A DNA stretch of 64,000 nt, from the NCBI GenBank assembly GCA_964035575.1, contig OZ037878.1:1054001-1118000 (forward strand), given 5' to 3'. The stretch comes from Rhynchopus sp. YZ270_cl-10 (Eukaryota > Euglenozoa > Diplonemea > Diplonemida > Diplonemidae). Below, in pieces: positions 10,770-20,946 of the stretch. A model generated the notes under the pieces. The model made no database searches. It was not told the DNA's origin and saw only the letters and a program-made list of their open reading frames with translations. Positions within the stretch are counted from its first letter, which is position 1, and every line of letters begins with the position of its first letter. A program made the translations under genes and the position numbers.

Positions 10770-12290
10770 TTTTTTTTCGCCTGCGGCGCCACTTTATATT
10801 AATTTTTTGCTCCGCAAAAAATAGAGTTTACAATGTCTTAGGGAATCCCCTTGTATTTTGCAGCCGCAAATGCAACTTGACCAAAGCTGCAAAAAGTTGA
10901 CCATTTTTTCAAAATGACCCACCGTTGCAACAGCCCTGCTTCTGGAAGACGTATTGACTTTGTACAGTTAGTGGAAGGTGCAAGACCAAGCGCCGTAAAC
11001 ACAGGATTATATTCCATTTTCTTTGTTGTCTCGCAAAATTTACCCTTTGCCTCTCCACTCAGTGGTTGGCAGGGAGGCGCGCGCGAAGCGCGCGACGACC
11101 GCTTTCAACCGGGGAAAATTTTTTTCTAAACCAGCAAACCAGCAACATTTGAAAAGTGCACCTTTCAAGCTACTACCCTGGCAAAAACTGGTTTTCACAG
11201 TGTTTCCCACGGTGAGATTTTGGGGTGAGAAATCTCACAAAAAAAAAAAAAAAAAAAAGTGAGGTGAGAAATCTCACCTGCAGGAAAAAAAAAAAAAAAA
11301 AAAAAAAAATCATGGTTGAACCACGGGAGTACCATGGGGAACTGGGTTGCTGACCGCACCATTCAGGCTGTACCTCAATTTTTTTTTGCCTGCGGCGCCA
11401 TTTTCCCTTTTTTGCTCCGCAAAAAAGGGTTGGGTGTGTGACTATGTGCTGTAAAAAGATAGATTTTTACACTGTACCCTAATTTTTTTTCGCCTGCGGC
11501 GCCATTTGTTTGATTTTTTTTTTGCTCCGCAAAAATCCCTATGTTCCCAATGTCCCTGGTCAGCAGTGCTGAAAAAATTTTGGGCACAAAAACAAGCTGA
11601 CCCCCCAATCTTCCAACGACAGTGACATTTATGTCAACAATTTTTAGAAATGTTGCGTACCGTGGCTTCGCTTGGGTGCCATGCCTGTCATGACTGCCGT
11701 TTATTTTGTAAATGTACTGAGTTTACTGATAATTCGTATACCACGTGTGCCTGGTGCAAATATCAATGAAGTGCCGAACTCCGAGAAATTCTCACATTCC
11801 GCCGGAGGCCCCCAACTTGAGCTAAGGTGGGGACCCGGGCGCGCGAAGCGCGCCCGGGCTCGCCACACCTATACAAAAACCCGCAAAACCGCAAAATCTC
11901 ACCTATTTTCAGAGTTAGGTGAGATGCTGGGAAACACTGGGTTTTCAAAAAAAAAAAAAAAACAGAGAAATCTGGAGGGAAAAAAAAAACCGACACTTTT
12001 CACCAGGCCTTTCTGTAAATGTCGTCCCCAGATTAGGGCGGACTCGATTTTTTCCCCCGCATTTTTCCCCCGCCTGGTAGAACCGTGGTTGAACCACGGG
12101 AATGCCTTGGGAAATGGCTGTTCCTTGATTTTTTTTTTGCCTGCGGCGCCATTTTTTATTTTTTGCTCCGCAAAAAAGGGTTCGTTGAGTGGCTCTGTGG
12201 TGTAAAAAGCTAGATTTTTACACCGTACCCCCAAAATTTTTCGCCTGCGGCGCCATTTTATATTATTTTTTTTGCTCCGCAAAAAAATAC
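10770..12290. repeat. Five interspersed GC-palindrome/T-hairpin modules
   Basis: Modules at about 10770-10825, 11380-11430, 11480-11535, 12128-12180 and 12235-12290 each contain TTTCGCCTGCGGCGCC followed 10-20 bases later by a hairpin of the form TTTTTTGC-TCC-GCAAAAAA. The spacing is irregular, so this is not a simple tandem array. The modules lie only within the hAT-like element. Confidence 0.7.
11641..11862. repeat. Dispersed ~225-bp repeat with GC hairpin, copy 1
   Basis: It runs from TTTTTAGAAATGTTGCGTAC to a 25-base GC hairpin at 11834-11858 (CCCGGGCGCGC-GAA-GCGCGCCCGGG pattern). A second copy with about 90% identity by eye lies at 20712-20946, which contains an extra dozen bases. Each copy sits inside a different TIR element, suggesting that the two elements are related. 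Confidence 0.75.
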
Positions 12291-13808
12291 AGTCCCTATG
12301 TTGCCGATGTCTACCCTGGTCAGCAGCGCCGAAATATATTTTGAGCAAAAAACAAGCTGACCTCCCCAATCTTGAAATCTGGATTCCAAGATAAGACACT
12401 GACCCACCCCCGAAAAAGGTGACTGTGTCCGTCAACGGTGGAGGTTTTCGCCGGAAACACTAGTTTTCGCCACCCAGGAGAGAAAACCAGAAAAACCAGT
12501 TTTTTCCGGAATTTTGGATTTTCACCCTAATACCCTGAAGTCAAATGAGGAAAAAAAAAAAATGGTTTTTGCCGTGCTTCGCACTATACTGGGTGAAGGG
12601 GGTCTATTCTTTATCACTCATTTTATTTTCAGTGCTCCAACTAAATTGGCGTCCAAATACGGCGGATTTGGGGAGTTTTTTTTTGGGTACATTGACCCTT
12701 TTGTGTGTCGATTCATGTCTTAATTTTTTTTGTGATAATTATTATTTTTGTGACAACAACGAAGTGTGTTCCCAGAGAATTGATGTGTACGGAAAGGTTT
12801 CAATGCTCAGCCCCGAAATCAGTCCAGTTACCGTTTTTTTTTTTAAATAAATGTATGTGCACAAAAGCATATTCATCAAGTTTCTTTATTTTTTTCATGT
12901 TTTCTTGCAGGGGAGATGGGGGAAGAGAGGGGAAGAAGAAACCAATTCTAGTATTCAAATCAATTTGAAATAAACGTTGCAAAAAAATAAAGAGGGGGTA
13001 ACCCAGATCTGTGTACGTTGTAACCAAACCACAACCGTGCACAATTACACCACACTTTCTTGGGACCAAAACGGTACACCAGATGTGGAAATAAAAGTGT
13101 CTCTTTCTCAGGAGCAATCTTGTTTAAATGGAGTACATAGTCCACCATTATCAAACAGTACCACCCCACACCACACGGAACAGACAGCCAGCAAGGCAAC
13201 CACGCTATTCTCAGGCGGCAGATAAGGTTTTCCCCCTATGCACGGCTGAAAGGTAGTTGCCTCGGCTGATCTTTCCCAAATGTGGTTCGTTCAGCCCTGC
13301 CACGATGTGCAGGCAGTGCAGGTTCTTCACAAATAGGAGATGCTGGGACACTCAGCTTTCTGCCCTTGTACGATGCACACAAGGGCACACCTCTGCAGCA
13401 GTGTTTATGAGTGGTGTCAGGTCACCTGCCCGATGATCGCAGTCGCGTTGGCCTTGTGAAGTTCAGAGTCCTCTGTTCTTGCTTTCTTGCTTGATCCTTC
13501 ACAATACGATGTGGTGCAGGAGGTGGGATAACCTGCAAGCTCACGATGCTTCATCGGGAGGTGGGTTGGTGGTGATGAGTGGTGATGTGCAGGTCTGGTT
13601 CACATTGCAGTGTGGTGCAGGCAAGCCTCAGTTTCTTTTTGCATCTTCTGGTTGTGTGCCGCAGGGTACTTTGTGCCTGCATCCTGTTGAGTTCGCTCAT
13701 TAATGGGTTGTCTGAATATTGCAGCTTCCGTTTTTATCTCTTTGTTTCTTGCTTGTCCACACCTTCTCCACGATAAACGCCACAGCACAAAACACAAAAA
13801 CACAAAAC

Positions 13809-14873
13809 ATGGATGTCACGATCAAGGATTTTGATGAGAAGGAACATGTGGTGGAGGTGGGTGTGGATGATGCACTTGGACACCTGCGTCTGAAGGTGGC
13901 GTCTGCAGCAGGGTTGCAGGAAGACAGCTTTCAGATGACTTTCAGAGGGGAGGTGCTGCGTGAAGAGGAGGGCATCAAGGAGCTGAGTGCTGGGGACACG
14001 ATTATGCTCATGAGGACAACGAAGTTTGCTGCCATTGCAGCACTTCACGCATTGGGCGAGACAGACCTGACAAAACAGAGGCTGGCGACTGTGGACGATC
14101 CGGACGTTGCGCGTTTGCTTTTGGAGGCGGAGGTTGCGACTGAGATTCCTGATAGCTTCTTGCGATGCAGTGCGTTAACGCGACTTGACCTTAGTGCTTT
14201 GTCGGTTGTCACCGAAATCGGGAATGGCTTCCTGAAGTGTTGCACACAGTTGATAGAGCTTGACCTCTCAGGGTTGTGCAATGTGACTGTGATAGGAGAT
14301 CACTTCATCAACGACGCCGATCGATTGGAGAGCATCAACCTGTCGGGGTTCGGCAGTGTCACTAAAATAGGTGCAGGATTTCTTGCCGGCACTGCAATGC
14401 TTGCCTCCTCTGCATTGCGAACGGTTGACCTCTCTGTGTTTCGCCGTGTGACTGTGATTGAGGAGGGTTTTCTTAGCCACTGCAGCCATTTGACGTCCGT
14501 GGACCTTTCGGGGTTGAGCAATGTCACCGAAATAGGTAGCCAATTTCTTTACGTCTGCTCGTCGTTGAAGAGAGTTTGTCTTTCGGGGTTGAGGAGTGTC
14601 GTTACCATAGGGCCGTGCTTCTTTGGGCTTTGCTCGAGCTTGCAAGTCGTCGATGGCCTGTCTGCGTTGAGCGGGGTCAGGAGTATTGAGAAGTACTTCT
14701 TCTACCACTGCTCAAAGTTAACAAGAATCGATGCCTCAGGGTTGAGCAAGGACGCTCTGGTTGTGAAGAGGTTGCTTGCGAAAGAAGTGGGTTTGCGGAC
14801 AAACGCTATTCACGGTCTGAGATGCGAGACTGACAACGTGCCCGACCCCGCAACCGTGCAGAAAGAAGGGTGA
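13809..14873 (+). CDS. Ubiquitin-like domain + leucine-rich repeat protein, copy 2
   Basis: Single exon, 354 residues from ATG 13809. The Ubl domain differs from copy 1 by only a couple of residues, and the same eight LRRs follow. Repeat 4 has a five-codon insertion (AMLAS, about 14395-14410). Changes from the other copies cluster at the IGxxFLxxCx positions of each repeat (for example GPCFFGLCSS against GEDFFEECSC). The frame stops at 14871-14873 because one C present in copies 1 and 3 (TGCAG against TGAG) is missing, so the charged tail is lost although its DNA persists downstream. The leader 13238-13715 matches that of copy 1. Confidence 0.88.
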   Translation: MDVTIKDFDEKEHVVEVGVDDALGHLRLKVASAAGLQEDSFQMTFRGEVLREEEGIKELSAGDTIMLMRTTKFAAIAALHALGETDLTKQRLATVDDPDVARLLLEAEVATEIPDSFLRCSALTRLDLSALSVVTEIGNGFLKCCTQLIELDLSGLCNVTVIGDHFINDADRLESINLSGFGSVTKIGAGFLAGTAMLASSALRTVDLSVFRRVTVIEEGFLSHCSHLTSVDLSGLSNVTEIGSQFLYVCSSLKRVCLSGLRSVVTIGPCFFGLCSSLQVVDGLSALSGVRSIEKYFFYHCSKLTRIDASGLSKDALVVKRLLAKEVGLRTNAIHGLRCETDNVPDPATVQKEG

Positions 14874-14948
14874 GGTGGAAGCGTCTTCATGCAGACACAG
14901 AGCCCTCTGAGGAAAGGGAAGCAGGGTTCGCAGAGAGCAAGGGTTCGT

Positions 14949-15496
14949 GTTGCGGTACATCTTTCAAGTTTTCTTTCTTTTCCCTGTTTTTCAGTCGCAA
15001 CACAAAACAGACAAAACAAGACATTCCCACCTCCCTCGAGAGTTTATGCAGCGTTTTTACCACCTCCCTCCCCAACCTGAAAAAAGAAGGTATCATTTGA
15101 TTGAGGACAAGGTCCTCTGGCGGTCATTTGGGTAACTCCCTCACATCTGCCTGTCAACCTTGGCAAGAGACCTGTCTGTGCTGTTTCCAACTTCCATTTC
15201 CCCGAGACGTGATGACAAACCTTTTCAACGTTTCCTGTTAGCTTGATCGACTCTGATGACAAACATTACTCAGCTCACTCTGACACAAAACAGCAGCACA
15301 CCTCAGCAGAGAGGAGCAGACTCTAGGAAGTGCGGTGGTCCTCTCTGTGGCCAAACGTACGCCGAGCATCTGCGAGAGCTCCCTCCCTCCCTCCCTCCTC
15401 CGAACAGTTCCGTCGGATGATGACAAAACTTAATAATTTGGCAATTTGCGTATGAGGCAACAGCTGCTGATTACAACATTAAGAAGACGAGACTGA
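14949..15496. repeat. 3' module shared by Ubl-LRR copies, first occurrence
   Basis: This starts at TGTTGCGGTACATC and runs about 550 bp. It is repeated almost unchanged after copy 3 (16936-17485) and in part after copy 4 (36345-36712); a 90-bp piece sits before copy 4 (34944-35035). A CTCCCTCC run lies near its end. It acts both as the 3' flank of one gene and the 5' flank of the next. No coding sequence is supported. Confidence 0.75.
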
Positions 15497-15636
15497 CGTT
15501 CCCATGCACGGCTGAAGGTAGTTGCCTCGGCTGTTGGTCTGCATATTGCAGCTTCCCTTTTTATCTCTCTGTTTCTTGCTTGTCCACACCTTCTCCACGA
15601 TAAACGCCACAGCACAAAACACAAAAACACAAACAC

Positions 15637-16857
15637 ATGGATCTCACGATCAAGGATTTTGATGAGAAGGAACATGTGGTGGAGGTGGGTGTGGATGATG
15701 CACTTGGACACCTGCGTCTGAAGGTGGCGTCTGCAGCAGGGTTGCAGGAAGACAGCTTTCAGATGACTTTCAGAGGGGAGGTGCTGTGTGACGAGGAGGG
15801 CATCAAGGAGCTGAGTGCTGGGGACACGATTATGCTCGTGAGGACAACGAAGTTTGCTGCCATTGCAGCACTTCACGCATTGGGCGAGACAGACCTGACA
15901 AAAGAGAGGTTGGCGACTGTGGACGATCCGGACGTTGCGCGTTTGCTTTTGGAGGCGGAGGTTGCGACTGAGATTCCTGAAGACTTCTTACAAGGCAGTG
16001 CGTTAACGCGACTTGACCTTAGTGCTGTGTCGGTCGTTACAGAAATAGGGGATTGGTTCCTGAACAATTGCACACAGTTGACAGAGGTTGACCTCTCAGG
16101 GTTGTGCAATGTGACTGTGATAGGAGGTCACTGTATCACCTTCTCCGGTCGATTGGAGAGCATCAACCTGTCGGGGTTCGGCAATGTCACTAAAATAGGT
16201 AACGCCTTTCTTGCCGGCTCTGCATTGCCAATGGTTGACCTCTCTGTGTTTCGCGGCGTGACTGTGATTGAGAAGAGTTTTCTTGGCGGCTGCGAGCATT
16301 TGACGTCCGTGGACCTTTCGGGGTTGAGCAATGTCACCGAAATAGGTGACTGCTTTCTTTACGGCTGCACAGCGTTGAAGAGAGTTTGCTTTTCGGGGCT
16401 GAGGAGTGTCGTTACCGTTGGACAGGGCTTCTTTGCGCGTTGCTCAGGCTTGCAAGTCGTCGATGGTCTGTCTGCGTTGAGCGGGGTCAGGAGTATTGGG
16501 GAGGGCTTCTTCATGTACTGCTCAGGGTTAGCAAGAATCGATGCCTCAGGGTTGAGCAAGGACGCTCTGGTTGTGAAGAGGTTGCTTGCGAAAGAACCGC
16601 CTTTGCCGACAAACGCTATTCACGGTCTGAGATGCGAGACTGACAACGTGCCCGACCCCGCAACCGTGCAGAAAGAAGGGTGCAGGCGGAAGCGTCTTCA
16701 TGCAGACACAGAGCCCTCTGAGGAAAGGGAAGCAGGGTTCGCAGAGAGCAAGGGTTCGCCTGCGTGCAGCGAGGATGAAGGTGAGGAGGAACAGACGCCA
16801 CAAGTGAAGAGGGACACCGCTGTTGTGCGTCCTGGCAAGAGGGTTAAAAAGGGTTGA
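15637..16857 (+). CDS. Ubiquitin-like domain + leucine-rich repeat protein, copy 3 (full-length tail)
   Basis: Single exon, 406 residues from ATG 15637. It has the same Ubl-LRR architecture and is the only copy that keeps the whole C-terminal tail: an acidic stretch (EDEGEEEQTPQ) followed by a basic cluster ending GKRVKKG, plausibly a nuclear localisation signal. LRR variable positions differ from the other copies (GDWFLNNCT, GGHCITFSG, GNAFLAGSA, EKSFLGGCE, GDCFLYGCT, GQGFFARCS, GEGFFMYCS). The leader is a shortened version of that before copies 1 and 2 (from about 15505, GCACGGCTGAAGGTAG). I infer that this is closest to the ancestral gene. Confidence 0.9.
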   Translation: MDLTIKDFDEKEHVVEVGVDDALGHLRLKVASAAGLQEDSFQMTFRGEVLCDEEGIKELSAGDTIMLVRTTKFAAIAALHALGETDLTKERLATVDDPDVARLLLEAEVATEIPEDFLQGSALTRLDLSAVSVVTEIGDWFLNNCTQLTEVDLSGLCNVTVIGGHCITFSGRLESINLSGFGNVTKIGNAFLAGSALPMVDLSVFRGVTVIEKSFLGGCEHLTSVDLSGLSNVTEIGDCFLYGCTALKRVCFSGLRSVVTVGQGFFARCSGLQVVDGLSALSGVRSIGEGFFMYCSGLARIDASGLSKDALVVKRLLAKEPPLPTNAIHGLRCETDNVPDPATVQKEGCRRKRLHADTEPSEEREAGFAESKGSPACSEDEGEEEQTPQVKRDTAVVRPGKRVKKG

Positions 16858-16935
16858 ATGAATGTGGATTGAATTGGGTTTGTGGGTTTTCTCCTCCTTT
16901 TTTCTTGTTCCCTCATGCGATGGTGGTGAAGACGT

Positions 16936-17485
16936 GTTGCGGTACATCTTTCAAGTTTTCTTTCTTTTCCCTGTTTTTCAGTCGCAACACAAAACAGACA
17001 AAACAAGACATTCCCACCTCCCTCGAGAGTTTATGCAGCGTTTTTACCACCTCCCTCCCCAACCTGAAAGAAGAAGGTATCATTTGATTGAGGACAAGGT
17101 CCTCTGGCGGTCATTTGGGTAACTCCCTCACATCTGCCTGTCAACCTTGGCAAGAGACCTGTCTGTGCTGTTTCCAACTTCCATTTCCCCGAGACGTGAT
17201 GACAAACCTTTTCAACGTTTCCTGTTAGCTTGATCGACTCTGATGACAAACATTACTCAGCTCACTCTGACACAAAACAGCAGCACACCTCAGCAGAGAG
17301 GAGCAGACTCTAGGAAGTGCGGTGGTCCTCTTTGTGGCCAAACGTACGCCGAGCATCTGCGAGAGCTCCCTCCCTCCCTCCCTCCTTCGAACAGTTCCGC
17401 CGGATGATGACAAAACTTAATAATTTGGCAATTTGCGTATGAGGCAACAGCTGCTGATTACAACATTAAGAAGACGAGACTGACT
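16936..17485. repeat. 3' module shared by Ubl-LRR copies, second occurrence
   Basis: This is a near-identical copy of 14949-15496. It ends about 180 bp before the desaturase start codon, so it also forms the upstream flank of that gene. Confidence 0.75.
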
Positions 17486-17663
17486 TTCCCGTACACAACA
17501 TACCCTACCATATCACATCCCCCCCATCCCCTTGTCATCACAACCGTTGATCTGGGTCTTCTTGCGTTGGGGCAACTCTTTTGCTTCTTCACCCTTCTCA
17601 ACCCTCACGCTTTTCCCCCACACAGGCAGACACTTTTTTTTTTTTGGCCAAACCAAAAACACT

Positions 17664-18818
17664 ATGTCCCTCGAGAAGGACAGCACCGGCGTGCGTCTGG
17701 CGTGCAGCGGACGGGACCCTGTAGTCGACCCGCTTACACCCGCACAGTCGTATGGTGTATGGGAGAAGTTTGAGCCTGCCTTTGACTTCATTCCGTCCGT
17801 CGTTCCCGAGCAGGTAGAACGGATAGTTGTGGCACCTCTGGCAAAGGCGGTGTTACAAGACCCTAAGCGTGACTCCATCGTCGTGCGAAGAATGCTTCTC
17901 TGGAGTGTCACTAATGTGCCGTTGGCAGCATTTATTCTGTTTTATATGGAGTGCACAACGTTCAACTACATTTTCTTTACCGCCTTGAACATTCTTCTCT
18001 GGTTTGCCTCAATGGACGCATATGTCCTGGGCCTCCACCTGATCTGCCATCGCGGTGTTTTCAAAGGAATCTTCTCAGACCTCCTTTATCACTACTATTC
18101 AACCATTCTTGGCCCCCTCTTCGGTGAAACGCCTGAAACGTACTATGTTCACCACATCGGCATGCACCATACGTACAACAACCACTTCAAGGATTTGTCC
18201 TCAACAATGAAGTTTCAACGCGACTCCTTCAGGGACTGGCTGCGTTACCTTGGGGAGTTTCTTGTGGTGCATGCCCCGTTGTACAAATTGTTTAAGGATA
18301 CTAACCCAAAGCTGACAACCCGGTTTTTTGCGGGGGAGATAGGCTGGGCATCGTTTGTGTTGTATTGTTTTGTGTCGAGGCCGTATCCGACGTTTGTTGT
18401 GTTGATTTTCCCGGTTTTGACAATGCGTGTAGGGATGATGGCAGGAAATTGGGGACAACATGCTTTTATCAACCCTGACGAGCCCACAACAAACTTCGGG
18501 CATAGCGTGAACATTATCGACTCTGTCTACAACAGACGCTGCTACAACGATGGCTACCACATCATGCACCACCTGTACCCCTCAGCTCACTATACAGATC
18601 TGCCTCAGCTCTTCTGCAGTGAAGTCAAGCTGCTAGCCCAGCACGACTGTGTCGTGTTCTCTCACTCCCATTGGGACTTTGTCTCGATCTGGTTCCACCT
18701 CATGCGCAACGACTATGACACCCTCGCAAAACACTTCGTGCATCTCGACCCAACAAAGTATGTGCTAAAATCTTATGAAGACGTAAAAACAGGTTTTAAT
18801 TTAACCTCGAATTTTTAA
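17664..18818 (+). CDS. Membrane fatty-acid desaturase-like protein
   Basis: Single exon, 384 residues from ATG 17664; the frame is open upstream but without ATG. Three histidine clusters typical of membrane di-iron desaturases and hydroxylases are present in order: HLICH (125-129), HHIGMHH (163-169) and HIMHH (299-303). Hydrophobic spans lie at about 80-120 and 225-262. The last box sits in YNDGYHIMHHLYPSAHYTDLP, resembling desaturase-fold proteins that act on acyl lipids. It should be an ER membrane enzyme needing electrons from cytochrome b5 or a similar donor; no fused b5 domain is present. Substrate and position of action cannot be told from sequence alone. Confidence 0.85.
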   Translation: MSLEKDSTGVRLACSGRDPVVDPLTPAQSYGVWEKFEPAFDFIPSVVPEQVERIVVAPLAKAVLQDPKRDSIVVRRMLLWSVTNVPLAAFILFYMECTTFNYIFFTALNILLWFASMDAYVLGLHLICHRGVFKGIFSDLLYHYYSTILGPLFGETPETYYVHHIGMHHTYNNHFKDLSSTMKFQRDSFRDWLRYLGEFLVVHAPLYKLFKDTNPKLTTRFFAGEIGWASFVLYCFVSRPYPTFVVLIFPVLTMRVGMMAGNWGQHAFINPDEPTTNFGHSVNIIDSVYNRRCYNDGYHIMHHLYPSAHYTDLPQLFCSEVKLLAQHDCVVFSHSHWDFVSIWFHLMRNDYDTLAKHFVHLDPTKYVLKSYEDVKTGFNLTSNF

Positions 18819-19054
18819 AGAAAATGTGTTCTCAAAAAAGGTGGTTTTGTTCCCAAAAAAAAAAAATATATATACGGAAGATTTTTTTATACGTAGCTGA
18901 AAGGAGAAATAGTTCCGAACGAAAAAAATAACCCCCCCCCCCTTTTTTTGTTATCCAGCACAGGGATATTGCTAACCATCGACCATCGCCCCACTGAATT
19001 TGGGGTTCCCCCCCTTTCCATAAACCATCGCACCATCGCCCCACGGTAACTAGT

Positions 19055-20566
19055 GTACTATGGTACTATGGTACTATGGTACTATGGTACTATGGTACTA
19101 TGGTACTATGGTACTATGGTACTATGGTACTATGGTACTATGGTACTATGGTACTATGGTACTATGGTACTATGGTACTATGGTACTATGGTACTATGGT
19201 ACTATGGTACTATGGTACTATGGTACTATGGTACTATGGTACTATGGTACTATGGTACTATGGTACTATGGTACTATGGTACTATGGTACTATGGTACTA
19301 TGGTACTATGGTACTATGGTACTATGGTACTATGGTACTATGGTACTATGGTACTATGGTACTATGGTACTATGGTACTATGGTACTATGGTACTATGGT
19401 ACTATGGTACTATGGTACTATGGTACTATGGTACTATGGTACTATGGTACTATGGTACTATGGTACTATGGTACTATGGTACTATGGTACTATGGTACTA
19501 TGGTACTATGGTACTATGGTACTATGGTACTATGGTACTATGGTACTATGGTACTATGGTACTATGGTACTATGGTACTATGGTACTATGGTACTATGGT
19601 ACTATGGTACTATGGTACTATGGTACTATGGTACTATGGTACTATGGTACTATGGTACTATGGTACTATGGTACTATGGTACTATGGTACTATGGTACTA
19701 TGGTACTATGGTACTATGGTACTATGGTACTATGGTACTATGGTACTATGGTACTATGGTACTATGGTACTATGGTACTATGGTACTATGGTACTATGGT
19801 ACTATGGTACTATGGTACTATGGTACTATGGTACTATGGTACTATGGTACTATGGTACTATGGTACTATGGTACTATGGTACTATGGTACTATGGTACTA
19901 TGGTACTATGGTACTATGGTACTATGGTACTATGGTACTATGGTACTATGGTACTATGGTACTATGGTACTATGGTACTATGGTACTATGGTACTATGGT
20001 ACTATGGTACTATGGTACTATGGTACTATGGTACTATGGTACTATGGTACTATGGTACTATGGTACTATGGTACTATGGTACTATGGTACTATGGTACTA
20101 TGGTACTATGGTACTATGGTACTATGGTACTATGGTACTATGGTACTATGGTACTATGGTACTATGGTACTATGGTACTATGGTACTATGGTACTATGGT
20201 ACTATGGTACTATGGTACTATGGTACTATGGTACTATGGTACTATGGTACTATGGTACTATGGTACTATGGTACTATGGTACTATGGTACTATGGTACTA
20301 TGGTACTATGGTACTATGGTACTATGGTACTATGGTACTATGGTACTATGGTACTATGGTACTATGGTACTATGGTACTATGGTACTATGGTACTATGGT
20401 ACTATGGTACTATGGTACTATGGTACTATGGTACTATGGTACTATGGTACTATGGTACTATGGTACTATGGTACTATGGTACTATGGTACTATGGTACTA
20501 TGGTACTATGGTACTATGGTACTATGGTACTATGGTACTATGGTACTATGGTACTATGGTACTATG
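19055..20566. repeat. Perfect octamer satellite (GTACTATG)x189
   Basis: The array is 1,512 bp of uninterrupted 8-bp units without a single visible variant. Because 8 is not a multiple of 3 and the unit makes no stop, all three + frames read the same periodic peptide MVLWYYGT; the minus strand meets TAG in every frame. The long open frames here are a by-product of the repeat. Perfect homogeneity implies recent expansion, although assembly could also affect the count. Confidence 0.95.
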
Positions 20567-20711
20567 CAATTGGTCAAGCGCCGAAGGAAAAGGAAGCATG
20601 CAGCATGGCGAAAGACAAAAAGTAGCGTACCGTGCGCCTGCGGCGCAAGCTTGCAACCCACCCTTCCCGTGACAGAGTTTGGCAGTAAAAATGTGCAAAT
20701 TTAAGCGCAAA

Positions 20712-20946
20712 TTTTAGGAATGTTGCGTACCGTGGCTTCGCCAGGAACCTTTGGGTACCACGACCGCCGTTTCTTTTGTAAATGTACTGAGGTTACTGAT
20801 AATTCGTGTGCCCCGTCTGCCTGGTGTAAATATCAGTGAAGTGCCGAACTCCGCAGTTGGACAACCACGGAATTCATACATTCCGCCGGAGGCCCCCAAC
20901 TTGAGCTAAGGTGGGGACCCGGGCGCGCGAAGCGCGCCCGGGCTCG
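20712..20946. repeat. Dispersed ~225-bp repeat with GC hairpin, copy 2
   Basis: This is the copy of 11641-11862, lying between the satellite and the right end of its host element. It retains the same terminal GC hairpin (CCCGGGCGCGC / GCGCGCCCGGG). Confidence 0.75.

Larger units (their letters stand above)
10485..12537. mobile_element. hAT-like non-autonomous DNA transposon, 2,053 bp
   Basis: The ends are inverted repeats CAGGGTATTAGGGTG (10485-10499 and 12523-12537). The element is flanked by an exact 8-bp duplication AAGTCAAA (10477-10484 and 12538-12545), and unit A has the empty site with one AAGTCAAA near 6357. An 8-bp duplication and CAGGG ends are hAT hallmarks. There is no transposase frame. 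Inside lie palindromic CTGGTTTTGAAAACCAG, five copies of a CGCCTGCGGCGCC / TTTTTTGCTCCGCAAAAAA module, GAGATTTCTCAC-type inverted repeats, and a 222-bp block also present in the satellite-bearing element at 20712-20946. Confidence 0.85.
9867..14955. repeat. Tandem segmental duplication, unit B
   Basis: This is the second unit of the tandem duplication. It carries the hAT-like insertion at 10485-12537 and the second Ubl-LRR gene. The sequence after the insertion (from 12538) matches 6357 onwards in unit A. The right limit is approximate: after about 14955 the sequence follows the 3' module shared with copies 3 and 4. Confidence 0.75.

Noticed and set aside
19053-20704. Three overlapping ~520-540-codon open frames
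   Set aside because: They are by-products of a stop-free octamer satellite and share one periodic peptide.
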